From positions 1 through 64,000 of the forward strand of contig NZ_JAKILC010000010.1 in the NCBI RefSeq assembly GCF_023283845.1: a stretch of DNA of 64,000 nt, read 5' to 3'. Position numbers and translations under genes: made by a program. The stretch is from Shewanella marinintestina. GTDB taxonomy: Bacteria > Pseudomonadota > Gammaproteobacteria > Enterobacterales > Shewanellaceae. Under the pieces are notes generated by a model. The model ran no database searches. It was not told the origin of the DNA and saw only the letters and a program-made list of their open reading frames with translations. This document shows, one piece after another, positions 43,444-53,032 of this stretch; positions within the stretch are counted from its first letter, which is position 1; the number at the start of each line of letters is the position of its first letter.

Positions 43444-44223
43444 CTACTCTCGCCCAAGCGCATCGCCAAGAGGCTCAAAATAATTTATCAAGGCCTCAAA
43501 GATCTGCGCTCTATGTTCAAGTGTTGGGTAGCCGCCCGCATCAAATAGCGGTGATTTTAAAGTTTCATCCACTAAATAGGGGTTAGTGATATCGGGGTAA
43601 GATTCGATACACGATTCAAAGGCGCGTGCCATTAATTCGGTAGGCCGTGAAAAGTACTGGCTATTATGTTGTTTATCCAATGCTATCGCCCGATTAACAT
43701 AATCATGGCCATCTTCACCGTTTTCATTTAGCAACGCGATTTCAAATACCTGCTCTAATCGCTGATTTAACGGATGTTTTATCGGTTTTACATCGGCAAG
43801 CCAACTATGACTCGCAAAGGAGGTGCCACTAGGTGAAGTGCGATAGGACTTTGGTGCAATGTAATGATCAAACGCGTGCCAAAACTCGTGGGCCAGCGCG
43901 CCCGCTCCGGCATTTTTAGCTAACGCTAGCTCGCGCTTATGCGGCGCATAATGCGCTTGCACACCTTTTTGACCACCACTGCCAAACGCTAGATTTAGCG
44001 TTTCGCGTAAACCCAATGCTTTAGGCGGTAATTTTAAGATAAAAGCTAAATCGGCTAACGAGTCAAAAATTAAGTTAGCGGCTTTATCACGCTCTTCGTT
44101 TTCGACCCATTTACCTAAACGAATATGCCCAAGACCAAACACCTGCTTTATATCGACAAAGCTGACTTGTTCGTCGAAACGGTAATCGGGGCCAATGCGG
44201 CGATAGGCTTTAGACTTTAACAC
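43444..44223 (-). CDS. HExxH protein (CLCA_X/LPD1-like), putative zinc peptidase
   Basis: A 259-residue soluble protein with a zinc-protease-like motif ALAHEFWHAFDHY near residue 110 and the following segment SHSWLADVKPIKHP. It carries YFSRPTELMARAFESCIE, a possible third-ligand region. Upstream, the conserved-looking stretch LGLRETLNLAFGSGGQKGVQAHYAPHKRELAL is shared by a group of proteins with polyvalent LPD1-type domains, often named CLCA_X. No signal peptide, so probably cytoplasmic. Substrate unknown. Confidence 0.7.
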   Translation of the reverse strand: MLKSKAYRRIGPDYRFDEQVSFVDIKQVFGLGHIRLGKWVENEERDKAANLIFDSLADLAFILKLPPKALGLRETLNLAFGSGGQKGVQAHYAPHKRELALAKNAGAGALAHEFWHAFDHYIAPKSYRTSPSGTSFASHSWLADVKPIKHPLNQRLEQVFEIALLNENGEDGHDYVNRAIALDKQHNSQYFSRPTELMARAFESCIESYPDITNPYLVDETLKSPLFDAGGYPTLEHRAQIFEALINYFEPLGDALGRE

Positions 44224-44267
44224 TGATCCTTCCTGCGAACTTTGCGGTTTGACTAGAATAGTTACTC

Positions 44268-45281
44268 TTACGAAGCTTGTGCTGATTTACGCCACTTTAA
44301 CGGCGAAATCCCCGCGAATTGCTTAAAGGCTTTACTAAACGCGCTTACATCGCTGTAGCCTAACACTTCTGACAACAAGGTGATATCTAGCTGACTCGAT
44401 TGTAAATGCCAGCAAGCCGTGCTCATTCTCACATCGGCTAATAATTTTTTAAAGGTTAAACCTTGTTTTGCCAACCGCCGTTGTAAAGTTCGACGATTCA
44501 TATTGAGCATAGTTGCTACAAGATCAATATTGGTATCGTGCAAGCCCATTGTTTGTAAAATTAACGTCTTAACCTTACGTTCAATATCATCACCAAACTG
44601 GCTGATAAGTATCTCTAAATATGACTTAATCTGCTTTTTATCTTGATCTGAAATACGTTGTAGCGGCTGGGTAAGATAGCTTGAATGGATAATTAAGCGA
44701 TCGTTTTCTTGGTTAAATACCACCGGACACTCAAAGTATTTACGGTAAACATGACTATCTGAAATGGCGGTATGAGCAAATTCTAACCTGTCGAGTTTAA
44801 GTGTTTTCCCTATCAAGGTTTTGACTAAGCCTGCACACACTCCAAACGACAACTCCTTATATTGCTTAGCATGGCTAATATCTTGATAAATTTGATAACG
44901 CTCAATCAATATCGACTGCTCGAATTTGCGTAACACCCAATATTCACCATGGCTATGCAGCATCATATAACGCTGTGCATTGACTAGCGCCTCTCCAACC
45001 GTATGACTCGCCTGAATAATAAGGCCCACAGCCCCAAGCATCTCCAATCCCTGCTTTGCAGCCAAACGTAAACCAAAGTCTTGGCAATTAAGCTCTGTCG
45101 ATGCTAATTCAAGTAGGTTAATCATGCTAGCAAAGGCAATCATATTGTCGGGATTACTCAGATCTTGCGGTTGTAAATCGCACTGTGCCAATAGACCTTG
45201 AGTATCACCGCCAAGCTCACTGACCAAGCGATTAAAACCCAACAAAGATGCACTGCGAATTAAGTAATCTTGCTTCATCAA
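44268..45281 (-). CDS. AraC-family regulator (OruR/ArgR-like)
   Basis: A 337-residue regulator. The N-terminal arabinose-binding-like domain of the QuiR/OruR group (ASLLGFNRLVSELGGDTQGLLAQCDLQPQDLSNPDNMIAFASMINLLELAS) is followed by a C-terminal double helix-turn-helix (DIERKVKTLILQTMGLHD ... MLNMNRRTLQRRLAKQGLTFKKLLADVR ... LLSEVLGYSDVSAFSKAFKQFAGISPLKWR). It is divergent from the aminoacylase-sulfatase pair (165 bp), which it probably controls. Confidence 0.93.
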   Translation of the reverse strand: MMKQDYLIRSASLLGFNRLVSELGGDTQGLLAQCDLQPQDLSNPDNMIAFASMINLLELASTELNCQDFGLRLAAKQGLEMLGAVGLIIQASHTVGEALVNAQRYMMLHSHGEYWVLRKFEQSILIERYQIYQDISHAKQYKELSFGVCAGLVKTLIGKTLKLDRLEFAHTAISDSHVYRKYFECPVVFNQENDRLIIHSSYLTQPLQRISDQDKKQIKSYLEILISQFGDDIERKVKTLILQTMGLHDTNIDLVATMLNMNRRTLQRRLAKQGLTFKKLLADVRMSTACWHLQSSQLDITLLSEVLGYSDVSAFSKAFKQFAGISPLKWRKSAQAS

Positions 45282-45446
45282 AACCCCTTTCTTTGCATCC
45301 CTGTCTCAGCTTAAGTCAATTATGGTGTTTAGATAATCGCCAATTTGTCACCAAATGACAAGAATGAAAATTAGACAAGCCTTAATCTAAAAATGTCGAA
45401 TCGATAAACATAATAAAAACGATTAACAACATGGAGGGGAGTTTCT

Positions 45447-47210
45447 ATGTCTGCATACGATACCATCATTAAAGGAGGTCGATACTTTGACGGCACGGGC
45501 GCTGACTCGTCGATTCAAAATATCGCCATAAAAAACGGTAGAATCGCAAAAGTCTCAAGCCAAGCAATTGATGAAACAGACTGTAACCACATTATCGATG
45601 CTCAACAAAAATGGGTGATGCCGGGCTTTATCGACACGCATACCCATTATGATGCAGAGCTAATTGTTAGCCCTAGCCTGTCAGAATCGGTGCGCCACGG
45701 CGTAACTACGGTGCTTGTTGGTAGTTGCTCGTTAAGCATGATCTGCAGTGAATATGAAGATGCTTCTGATATTTTCACCCGCGTTGAAACTGTCCCCCGC
45801 GAAAAAGTACTGCCTATTTTAAAGCAACATAAAACATGGAGTACGCCTAAGCAGTGGGTCGAATTTGCTCAGCAACATCCTTTAGGCCCAAACGTTGTCA
45901 GCATGCTTGGTCACAGTGATTTACGTGTCGGCGTTATGGGCTTAAGCCGCGCAACCGATCTAAACGTCACTCCCACCGAAACCGAAATGCGCAAAATGGA
46001 AAGCCTGCTCAAAGAATCATTAGAAGTCGGCTTTTTAGGCTTATCGACTATGTGCCTAAAGTGGGACAAAATTGATGGCGACCGCGAATGGTCAAAAAGC
46101 TTACCGAGCACCTACGCTAAGTGGAAAGAAGTATCGCGGCTGAACAACTTAGTGCGTGAATATGACCGAGTGCATCAAGGTGCGCCTAATGCCGCGGCAA
46201 TACTGCAAATAAACCAGTATATGCGCGAATGTATGGGCATTTTTAAAAAGCGCCTCAAAACCACGCTCATTAGCCGCATGGATCTAAAAGGCAGTGTCTA
46301 CTTAAGTAAAATCACCAATCTTGCCGCCAGAGTTACCAACTTCCTCAATGGTGACTTTCGTTGGCAAGTACTTCCCACGCCCTTTACCGTTTATGCCGAT
46401 GGTATTGATGTGGTGTTTTTTGAAGAGTTTGGCGCAGGTGAACTCGCACTCGACTTAAAAGATAAAATAGCTCGCAACGAGCTTTTAAAAGACGAAACCT
46501 ACCGTCGTGACTTTAGAAAGTTCTATGGCGAAAAGCTCAGCCCTCGGGTATGGCAGCGCGACTTTGGTGATGCCATTATCCTTGAATGCCCTGATCAATC
46601 TATTGTCGGTAAAAACTTCGCAGATGTTGCCGAGAGCAAACAGATCCATGTGGTCGATTTGTTCCTCGACTTAGTGGTGCAATACGGCACTGATTTACGT
46701 TGGTACACCACGGTTGCAAACCACCGTAAACACATTCTAAAAAACATGGTTAAAGATAAAAAGTCTTTAATTACCTTCAGTGATGCCGGTGCGCATATCC
46801 GCAATATGGCGTTTTATAACTTGCCGCTACGCATGCTAAAGCTTGTCAGTGAAAGTATTGATGAAAGCCAAAACCAACAAACTAAAAACAGCCAAGCGAT
46901 GATGACAATGGAACAGGCTGTGTTCCGTATGACGGGCGATCAAGCACAGTGGTTCAATATCGATGCAGGCCGAATTCGTGTCGGCGATAGAGCCGATATC
47001 GTGGTGCTAAACCCCTCTAAATTTAATCAAGATCTTGAACAGGTAAGCTGGGCTGAAATGGAAAACTTTGGCTTACAACGCCTTGTTAATCGTAATCCAG
47101 GATTAGTCGAACAAGTATTTATTAATGGAAACCTCGCCTGCGAGCATGATCAAATTAATCCCGAACTTGGCAGGAGTATGAACTTCGGTACTTATATTCC
47201 AGCGCACTAA
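45447..47210 (+). CDS. D-aminoacylase-like amidohydrolase
   Basis: A 587-residue member of the N-acyl-D-amino-acid deacylase branch of the amidohydrolase superfamily. Metal-site motifs: HTH in MPGFIDTHTHYDAE, the bridging Cys in TTVLVGSCSLSM, His in MLGHSDLRVGVMG, His in TTVANHRKHIL and Asp in ITFSDAGAHIRNM. A typical C-terminal beta segment (RIRVGDRADIVVLNP) follows. It cleaves an N-acyl or carbamoyl amide; the exact substrate is unknown and the protein is longer than true D-aminoacylases (about 480). A GGAGGGG region precedes the ATG. The sulfatase follows 50 bp downstream. Confidence 0.88.
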   Translation: MSAYDTIIKGGRYFDGTGADSSIQNIAIKNGRIAKVSSQAIDETDCNHIIDAQQKWVMPGFIDTHTHYDAELIVSPSLSESVRHGVTTVLVGSCSLSMICSEYEDASDIFTRVETVPREKVLPILKQHKTWSTPKQWVEFAQQHPLGPNVVSMLGHSDLRVGVMGLSRATDLNVTPTETEMRKMESLLKESLEVGFLGLSTMCLKWDKIDGDREWSKSLPSTYAKWKEVSRLNNLVREYDRVHQGAPNAAAILQINQYMRECMGIFKKRLKTTLISRMDLKGSVYLSKITNLAARVTNFLNGDFRWQVLPTPFTVYADGIDVVFFEEFGAGELALDLKDKIARNELLKDETYRRDFRKFYGEKLSPRVWQRDFGDAIILECPDQSIVGKNFADVAESKQIHVVDLFLDLVVQYGTDLRWYTTVANHRKHILKNMVKDKKSLITFSDAGAHIRNMAFYNLPLRMLKLVSESIDESQNQQTKNSQAMMTMEQAVFRMTGDQAQWFNIDAGRIRVGDRADIVVLNPSKFNQDLEQVSWAEMENFGLQRLVNRNPGLVEQVFINGNLACEHDQINPELGRSMNFGTYIPAH

Positions 47211-47260
47211 CTTGGCCATTTTTAGAAAGAGCAAATCGATTAATAATACGGATATTTAAG

Positions 47261-48805
47261 ATGATAAAAACAATAACTAATTTAGTTGCTGGGCTATGCT
47301 TATGCCTTATTCCGATAAGTGCTTATGCCGCCAATAAACCTAACATTGTGGTGATATTTGGTGATGATATTGGCTATGGCAATATCTCGGCATACAACAA
47401 CGGCATGCTTGGCTATCAAACACCTAATATCGACAGCATTGCTAATGAGGGCGCAATGTTGACCTCCTATTATGCTGAGCAGTCATGTACCGCAGGACGC
47501 TCTGCATTTATTACCGGGCAAATGCCGGTGCGCACCGGCTTAAGCAAAGTCGGATTGCCAGGAGCAAGCCAAGGCATACAGCCGCAGGATATAACCCTGG
47601 CACAGACATTAAAAGATCTTGGTTACGCAACCGGACAATTTGGTAAAAATCACTTAGGCGATCGCGATGACATGCTACCGACTAAGCATGGTTTTGATGA
47701 GTTTATGGGTAATCTTTACCACCTAAACGCCGAGGAAGAACCTGAAAATGCCGACTACCCAAAGTCAGCAGCGTTTAAAAAGCGCTTTGGTCCACGAGGC
47801 GTGATTCATTCTTATGCCGACGGTAAAATTGAAGATACTGGGCCACTCACTAGCAAACGCATGGAAACCGTTGATGATGAAACCTTAGCTGCAGCCAATG
47901 ACTTTATCAGCCGGCAAGTTAACAAAAACAAGCCGTTTTTCTTGTGGTACAACACCACTCGCATGCACAACTACACCCATGTCAGTGACAAGAACTCTGG
48001 TGTTACCGGTTTAGGGGATTATGCCGACGGCATGGTTGAGCACGATAACCATATCGGCCTATTACTGGCAAAGCTAAAACAACTCAATATTGAAGACAAT
48101 ACCGTGGTGATTTACACCACGGACAACGGCCCGATGAACGCCACTTGGCCTGATGCCGCCACCAGCCCCTTTAGAGGTGAGAAAAATACTGGTTGGGAAG
48201 GTGGGTTTAGAGTGCCTGCGTTTATAAAATGGCCTAATCATATTAAGCCTAATTCAAAGTTCAATGGCATTGTTTCATCTGCAGACTGGTTTCCAACATT
48301 GATGAGCATTGCAGGTAATAGCAATATTAAAAGCCAATTGCTCTCGGGTTATAAAGCCAGCAATGGCAAGCAATATCGTAACCATCTAGACGGGTATAAT
48401 ATGGTTGATTACCTAAGCCATAAAACCGATGAAAGCCCACGGCAACAGTTTTTCTATTGGTCTGATGATGGTGAACTGCTCGCCATGCGCGATGGCCGTT
48501 GGAAATTTCATTTTAAGATCCAAGAAAGCAAAGGTATTGCAGTCTGGACTCAACCCCAAAAAACCTTAAGAGTGCCTAAACTGTTTGATTTAGCTATCGA
48601 TCCTTATGAAAAAGGCGATCAAGGCTTTGGCTATGATGACTGGTGGTATAAGCGTGCATTTGTAGTGATCCCAGCACAAATTAAGGTCAAGCAAATGTTG
48701 GCAACCTTTAAAGAGTTTCCACCACGGCAAGTCCCCGGCAGCTTTACCGTTGATATTGATATGCAAGACTTAGTCAATATTTCTAAACAACCCAAATCGC
48801 GGTAA
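47261..48805 (+). CDS. Sulfatase (arylsulfatase family)
   Basis: A 514-residue exported hydrolase. Signal peptide about 1-23 (LVAGLCLCLIPISAYA). The core starts NKPNIVVIFGDDIGYGNIS (metal-binding DD). The formylglycine motif is CTAGR (Cys76, Arg80), needing oxidation by a sulfatase-maturating enzyme. Further motifs are GQFGKNHLGD and YTTDNGPMNATWP. Placed behind the amidohydrolase and under the divergent AraC regulator, it may help use a sulfated, N-acylated compound; this is inference. Confidence 0.93.
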   Translation: MIKTITNLVAGLCLCLIPISAYAANKPNIVVIFGDDIGYGNISAYNNGMLGYQTPNIDSIANEGAMLTSYYAEQSCTAGRSAFITGQMPVRTGLSKVGLPGASQGIQPQDITLAQTLKDLGYATGQFGKNHLGDRDDMLPTKHGFDEFMGNLYHLNAEEEPENADYPKSAAFKKRFGPRGVIHSYADGKIEDTGPLTSKRMETVDDETLAAANDFISRQVNKNKPFFLWYNTTRMHNYTHVSDKNSGVTGLGDYADGMVEHDNHIGLLLAKLKQLNIEDNTVVIYTTDNGPMNATWPDAATSPFRGEKNTGWEGGFRVPAFIKWPNHIKPNSKFNGIVSSADWFPTLMSIAGNSNIKSQLLSGYKASNGKQYRNHLDGYNMVDYLSHKTDESPRQQFFYWSDDGELLAMRDGRWKFHFKIQESKGIAVWTQPQKTLRVPKLFDLAIDPYEKGDQGFGYDDWWYKRAFVVIPAQIKVKQMLATFKEFPPRQVPGSFTVDIDMQDLVNISKQPKSR

Positions 48806-48915
48806 AGCCATACTGATAACACCGTCTTTAGGCTAGCGGTTGAGACGCCCTAGCCTATTACCGCCAATAGACGGTATAATTGCGCCAATTAGTTTAAAAC
48901 TCTATAGGCCTTTAA

Positions 48916-49194
48916 ATGGCGCGCACCGCAGCAGCATTACACATATTAGTTAAGCACCAAACACTTGCTGAAGATATCATCAAGCAACTGAATAAGGGCG
49001 CGAAATTCGACGTACTTGCTAAGAAGCACTCAACTTGCCCATCGGGCAAAAAAGGTGGCAGTTTAGGCGAATTCAAAAAAGGGCAGATGGTGCCGCAATT
49101 TGATAAAGTTTGCTTCTCAGGTGAGTTAATCACGCCGCACTTAGTTAAGACTAAGTTCGGCTGGCATGTGATTAAGGTTTTGTATCGCACTTAG
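48916..49194 (+). CDS. ppiC: Parvulin-type peptidylprolyl isomerase
   Basis: A 92-residue single-domain parvulin that speeds cis-trans isomerisation of proline peptide bonds; cytoplasmic, since no signal is present. Motifs: [43 protein letters not shown] and [12 protein letters not shown], matching E. coli PpiC over its full length. The sequence after its stop contains decayed extra copies of its own 3' end. Confidence 0.97.
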   Translation: MARTAAALHILVKHQTLAEDIIKQLNKGAKFDVLAKKHSTCPSGKKGGSLGEFKKGQMVPQFDKVCFSGELITPHLVKTKFGWHVIKVLYRT

Positions 49195-49210
49195 GCTAAA
49201 TAATATTGAA

Positions 49211-49332
49211 AGGCCAAATGGGTATACCCACAAGAATTTGATAAAGTATGTTTCAGTGGCGAGTTAATCACTCCGCACTTAGTTAAGACTAAGTTCGGCT
49301 GGCATGTGATAAAGATTTTGTACAGAACATAA
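49211..49332 (+). pseudogene. Truncated second ppiC (3' end only)
   Basis: From TTTGAT at about 49237 the frame encodes [20 protein letters not shown] and continues GWHVIKILYRT-stop at 49332. That is identical to the intact PpiC C-terminus except Val to Ile. About a dozen codons differ, nearly all synonymously (for example TAT-CGC-ACT versus TAC-AGA-ACA). The stretch 49211-49236 shows a shifted remnant of GQMVPQ. This is the tail of a distinct ppiC allele, not a recent copy. Confidence 0.85.
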
Positions 49333-49448
49333 ACCAACCCGCCAAGTTACTGGCAATGATTACGTAACTAAGATCCTCTACAGGATATAAATCAGCCAAC
49401 CAAGTTACTGGCAATGATCACCTTATCAAGGTGTTGTACAGAACATAA
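49333..49448 (+). repeat. Two 58-bp units repeating the ppiC 3' tail
   Basis: Units 49333-49390 and 49391-49448 each contain AAGTTACTGGCAATGAT and end in a ppiC-like tail: VTKILYRI-stop and LIKVLYRT-stop. Stops fall at 49332, 49390 and 49448, exactly 58 bp apart. A further fragment (ACCAGTCAGTAAAACCGCTA) follows. Confidence 0.8.
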
Positions 49449-49758
49449 ACCAGTCAGTAAAACCGCTAGTAATGACTGCATCTTTATAGGTTAACAATGC
49501 AGTATTGAGTTAGATAAAACCAATATGTTATAACCGCAACATACCTTCTAAGGCATATCTAAGTGATATGCCTTTTTTGTTCCCCCCTTGATTTCTAAAG
49601 TTCACTAAAAGCTGTAAAAAAGACTAGTAGTGCAATGCTTATGTACCCTACACACATCAACATTGATTCGCTTTATTCCTTTGTTGAAATAAATGCGTCA
49701 GCAGCACTTCGTGTGGTTACACGAAAAACACTAAACCAATGATTTTACAGAGGTCGCT
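49449..49758. other. Intergenic, mostly featureless
   Basis: Beyond the repeat remnants only a weak hairpin with T-run is seen near 49545-49580 (AAGGCATATC / GATATGCCTT, then T-rich), probably a terminator for the ppiC region. Confidence 0.5.
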
Positions 49759-50937
49759 ATGAAGAAATCTATTATCGCTTTATCTATGTTGTTTACTTGC
49801 TCTGCTCACGCTCAGCTTATCCAACACACTGACCAAATTGCAGAAGTACAATTTTCAGGCTCCTCTTATGAACTTGGTAAACATGTAGGTGTTGTGGCTA
49901 AAAAACAAATTCTAGATGGAATTGAACGTTTCAATGAGACCTTAGGTGTCATGCTTCCAGGTCTTAATGTCATTGCATTATCGAAAGGGTTTGATGGCCA
50001 AGACGTCTACGGAAAACTGCAAAAAAGCTCTCCTGATGCAGCGGCTTATATTACAGGCCTTGCGGAATCACTCAATCGTGATCCGAACTTGTTATTAGCT
50101 GTTGGTATGTCCGATGAAGCGATTCTCGAGTCACAGCGCAGTGGTGGTATGGGCTTTCTTGCTACAGAAAAAACCCACCAAGCCGCCGCGCCAGCAAAGT
50201 GCACTTCAATCGCTATTGCGGCAGATGGCGATAAAGCTTGGGCTGCAAGTAATTTTGACTATATGGGTATCAATTATGAAGGGCTTATTATGCTCAAACA
50301 TACCGATGTAGATGGCAAGACTCGATTAATTCAAACCTGGGCTGGATTGATACCTTTTGGAGGCGTCACTAAAGGCGCTCAGGTCATGACCATGAACACT
50401 ATGGCTGATGAAGGAACCGCGAGACAGCACGCGAATGGCGAGATAATAACGGATACTGCGACGCCTTCGTATCATCTGAGCTGGGATGTTTACAATGCCC
50501 AGTCTTATGCTGATGTGGTAGATACGTTCAAAAAATTCGACGAATACACCGCTTTCTTTACCTATACCATTGCCAGTGCAAATAAACCTGCGATGAATAT
50601 CGAAAACACCTACAGCGGCAAAGTTCATGTAAGTGAAGGACCTTGGATAGCTCATGCAAACCATTCTCTATATGAAGCTAAAGACTTTGTTGATAATAAG
50701 TTCGCTGCCTTTTCATTAGCCCGCCAAGAGGCTGCTAATCAATTCATGAAAACAGCCAATGCTCATACTAGTGAAGCTGCGATTCGTAACTTACTTGAAG
50801 CAAAGCCGATTTGGAAAGGTCGTGGTGAACTGATGGGAACAGTGACTTCAACTTACTACGAAATCAATGGAAACAAAGTCGACGTGTATTTTAAGACTGA
50901 TTTTGACCATGGTGTTGTACATATGACGAACTACTGA
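49759..50937 (+). CDS. C45-family Ntn hydrolase/acyltransferase
   Basis: A 392-residue exported protein (signal about 1-18: MKKSIIALSMLFTCSAHA). SSYELGKHVGVVAKKQI is the usual start of the C45 (acyl-CoA:6-aminopenicillanic acid acyltransferase-like) family. Cys148 in AKCTSIAIAADGDKAWAASNFDYMG would be the self-cleavage site and N-terminal nucleophile. This group includes amide hydrolases acting on N-acyl compounds. It is a single gene with a strong terminator; substrate not deducible. Conjugated bile-acid-type hydrolases are the nearest alternative family. Confidence 0.85.
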   Translation: MKKSIIALSMLFTCSAHAQLIQHTDQIAEVQFSGSSYELGKHVGVVAKKQILDGIERFNETLGVMLPGLNVIALSKGFDGQDVYGKLQKSSPDAAAYITGLAESLNRDPNLLLAVGMSDEAILESQRSGGMGFLATEKTHQAAAPAKCTSIAIAADGDKAWAASNFDYMGINYEGLIMLKHTDVDGKTRLIQTWAGLIPFGGVTKGAQVMTMNTMADEGTARQHANGEIITDTATPSYHLSWDVYNAQSYADVVDTFKKFDEYTAFFTYTIASANKPAMNIENTYSGKVHVSEGPWIAHANHSLYEAKDFVDNKFAAFSLARQEAANQFMKTANAHTSEAAIRNLLEAKPIWKGRGELMGTVTSTYYEINGNKVDVYFKTDFDHGVVHMTNY

Positions 50938-50953
50938 ATAAGTTTATTTAATC

Positions 50954-50976
50954 AGGACCCTACGGGGTCCTTTTTT
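50954..50976 (+). terminator. Terminator of the C45 hydrolase gene
   Basis: AGGACCC (50954-50960) pairs with GGGTCCT (50965-50971) and is followed by a T-run. Confidence 0.85.
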
Positions 50977-51193
50977 ATAGCTGCACATTACTACTCATCA
51001 CTAAAACAACAGTAAAAGCTTAGTAATACACTTCCTTATTATCATACACACATCGACGTAACGACGGGACAAACCCCAGTTACCTATTTAAGTTTACTGC
51101 TAAATAAACAAGCATATTTGTGAGTAATCGTAGCTTTATAAGGTCACTCAACGCTTTGCAAAAAAGCTTATAAATTCTGTAGAGGAAAATCTA

Positions 51194-51730
51194 ATGAAAA
51201 AATTATTGCTCGCGTTAACACTTCTATTTTCATTCAATAGTCACGCTGAAAGCTTTGATAGTGATTGGCGCACCTATGGCGATTACGCTCAAATTGCTAT
51301 TCCAGCAACAGCATTATTCGTCGCTTGGATGAAAGACGATACCGAGGGCATGTGGCAGCTAGGTAAAACCGTTGTATACACACAAGGAATAACTGAAGTA
51401 ACCAAATCAATTACTAATGTTACTCGCCCCTGCGGTGGTGCTAGAAGTTTTCCAAGTGGGCACACAGCTGCGGCATTCAGCGGTGCCGCTTTCTTAGACC
51501 ATCGCTACGGATTCAAATACGGTCTGCCAGCTTATATCGCTGCTACTGGTGTTGCTTATTCAAGAGTAAAAGCAAACAAACATTGGAAGTCAGATGTCAT
51601 TATCGGCGCCTGCTTAGCGTACACAGTCAGTTACTTCGTTACTAGCCAGTACCAAGATCCTAATTTGATCATTGCCCCGACAATGATGGGAAAAGATGCT
51701 CAAGGGATCCTAGTCAGCTACAGGTTTTAA
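51194..51730 (+). CDS. PAP2-family phosphatase (second copy)
   Basis: A 178-residue protein with a signal peptide (MKKLLLALTLLFSFNSHA) and the three PAP2 motifs KSITNVTRP, FPSGHTAAAF and SRVKANKHWKSDVIIG. The order, length and flanking sequence (YAQIAIPATALFVAWMKDDTEGMWQLGKT versus the homologous segment of the 10276 protein) show it is a paralogue of that gene. Membrane-associated or periplasmic phosphatase. AGAGGAAA lies before the ATG. Confidence 0.9.
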   Translation: MKKLLLALTLLFSFNSHAESFDSDWRTYGDYAQIAIPATALFVAWMKDDTEGMWQLGKTVVYTQGITEVTKSITNVTRPCGGARSFPSGHTAAAFSGAAFLDHRYGFKYGLPAYIAATGVAYSRVKANKHWKSDVIIGACLAYTVSYFVTSQYQDPNLIIAPTMMGKDAQGILVSYRF

Positions 51731-51977
51731 TATCAAAACCCACTTTTCTAGCCCTAATTATTGAAGACTTTTTGATGCTAAATGTTCACTAGAACGATTG
51801 CTAATAACGAGTAAACACGGCTTTCATCAGCATCGAAACATCTGAAAAACGCCGAAAGAAATCATAACTCAATTGAATCTATTGAATCTATTGAATGATA
51901 AAAAAGTGCCTCGTTGAAGTGCTTGCTAATTTTTACACCTTAAAACCGATATCCCAAAACATGATTAGGACCATATT

Positions 51978-52772
51978 ATGCGAACGTCAAAAATCACACA
52001 GGCTGTATCTTTAATACTGATGAGTGCTTCACTATCTGTATCGGCGACTGAAAAAGTGTCACCAAGTGATTTAACTCAAGTGAATTCATTTATTAGTGGC
52101 TCCGCTAACAATAACAAAGACATTTCAGTAATGGGAGGGATCGCGGGTTCTTACGCTAAAGGAAATAACTTCATTGGTTTGATTGAACATCAAACCGAAA
52201 CTAATAAAGGCCGTAAAGCTCAAGATACACGAATTCGTTACTTTCAAGTTTTTGACCTTAATACTGCTTTTGCCGACCAAATTGGTTTTTCTGTTGATTA
52301 CAAAAAATCATGGAAAATGAGCTCTCAGGACCCCGACGCATTCGGTACTGATACTGTTGCAGTGGGAATAATTAATAAATACTCGTTAACTGAAAAATTG
52401 TCAGTTTATCCCAATGTTGCCTATGTTGCTGGTCAAGCAACTGGTAATGATGGCAAAAAAGTTAAAGTGCGTGGTTTTCAAACTAACATATTTACGAGCT
52501 ACGAAATCAATAATTCAAGTTACATTATCGTCCAACCACAGTTCCAGCGTGCAGATTTAACACCAAGCACAACAAAAGGTGCAGCAGCTAAAGTAGACAC
52601 ATTCAAAATAAAAACGGGCTACGGAATGTCATTAGACCAAGCTGGTCAATGGTGGATTGAAGCTTCGCACACATACACCCGTAATAACGCTAGGATAAAG
52701 TTCATTAGTAATAAAACTATTGGTATTGATAAGGACCACTTATTCGAAGTGACTGCTTCTTATTATTTCTAA
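51978..52772 (+). CDS. Putative outer-membrane beta-barrel protein
   Basis: A 264-residue protein with a signal peptide (about 1-23, cut after SVSA). The rest alternates polar and hydrophobic residues in strand-like runs (NNFIGLIEHQTETNKG; IRYFQVFDLNTAFADQIGFSVDYKKSW; SSYIIVQPQFQRADL; QWWIEASHTYTRN) and ends in aromatic SYYF, the outer-membrane insertion signal. I do not recognise a family. It lies downstream of the PAP2 gene with a 247-bp gap. Confidence 0.7.
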   Translation: MRTSKITQAVSLILMSASLSVSATEKVSPSDLTQVNSFISGSANNNKDISVMGGIAGSYAKGNNFIGLIEHQTETNKGRKAQDTRIRYFQVFDLNTAFADQIGFSVDYKKSWKMSSQDPDAFGTDTVAVGIINKYSLTEKLSVYPNVAYVAGQATGNDGKKVKVRGFQTNIFTSYEINNSSYIIVQPQFQRADLTPSTTKGAAAKVDTFKIKTGYGMSLDQAGQWWIEASHTYTRNNARIKFISNKTIGIDKDHLFEVTASYYF

Positions 52773-53032
52773 TTATCACTTACCAGTAGTGTAAGCCCTG
52801 ACTTTTAGCAGAGCTTAAAATTACCATTCACAAATATTCTTCCCACTCAGTCACCCGCCTACTAGGCTGGTGAAAAAACGCTTTAGTGCAGGCCTACGGT
52901 TGGATTTTAAGACACCGTTAATGCCTAAAAACTAGTAACTTACAAAAAATCACTGTGAACATAAAATAATCACTAAGCTATTCGCTAGTGTATAGTGGCA
53001 GGTAATGTAAAAGCATAGCTAGAGAAATAGAC

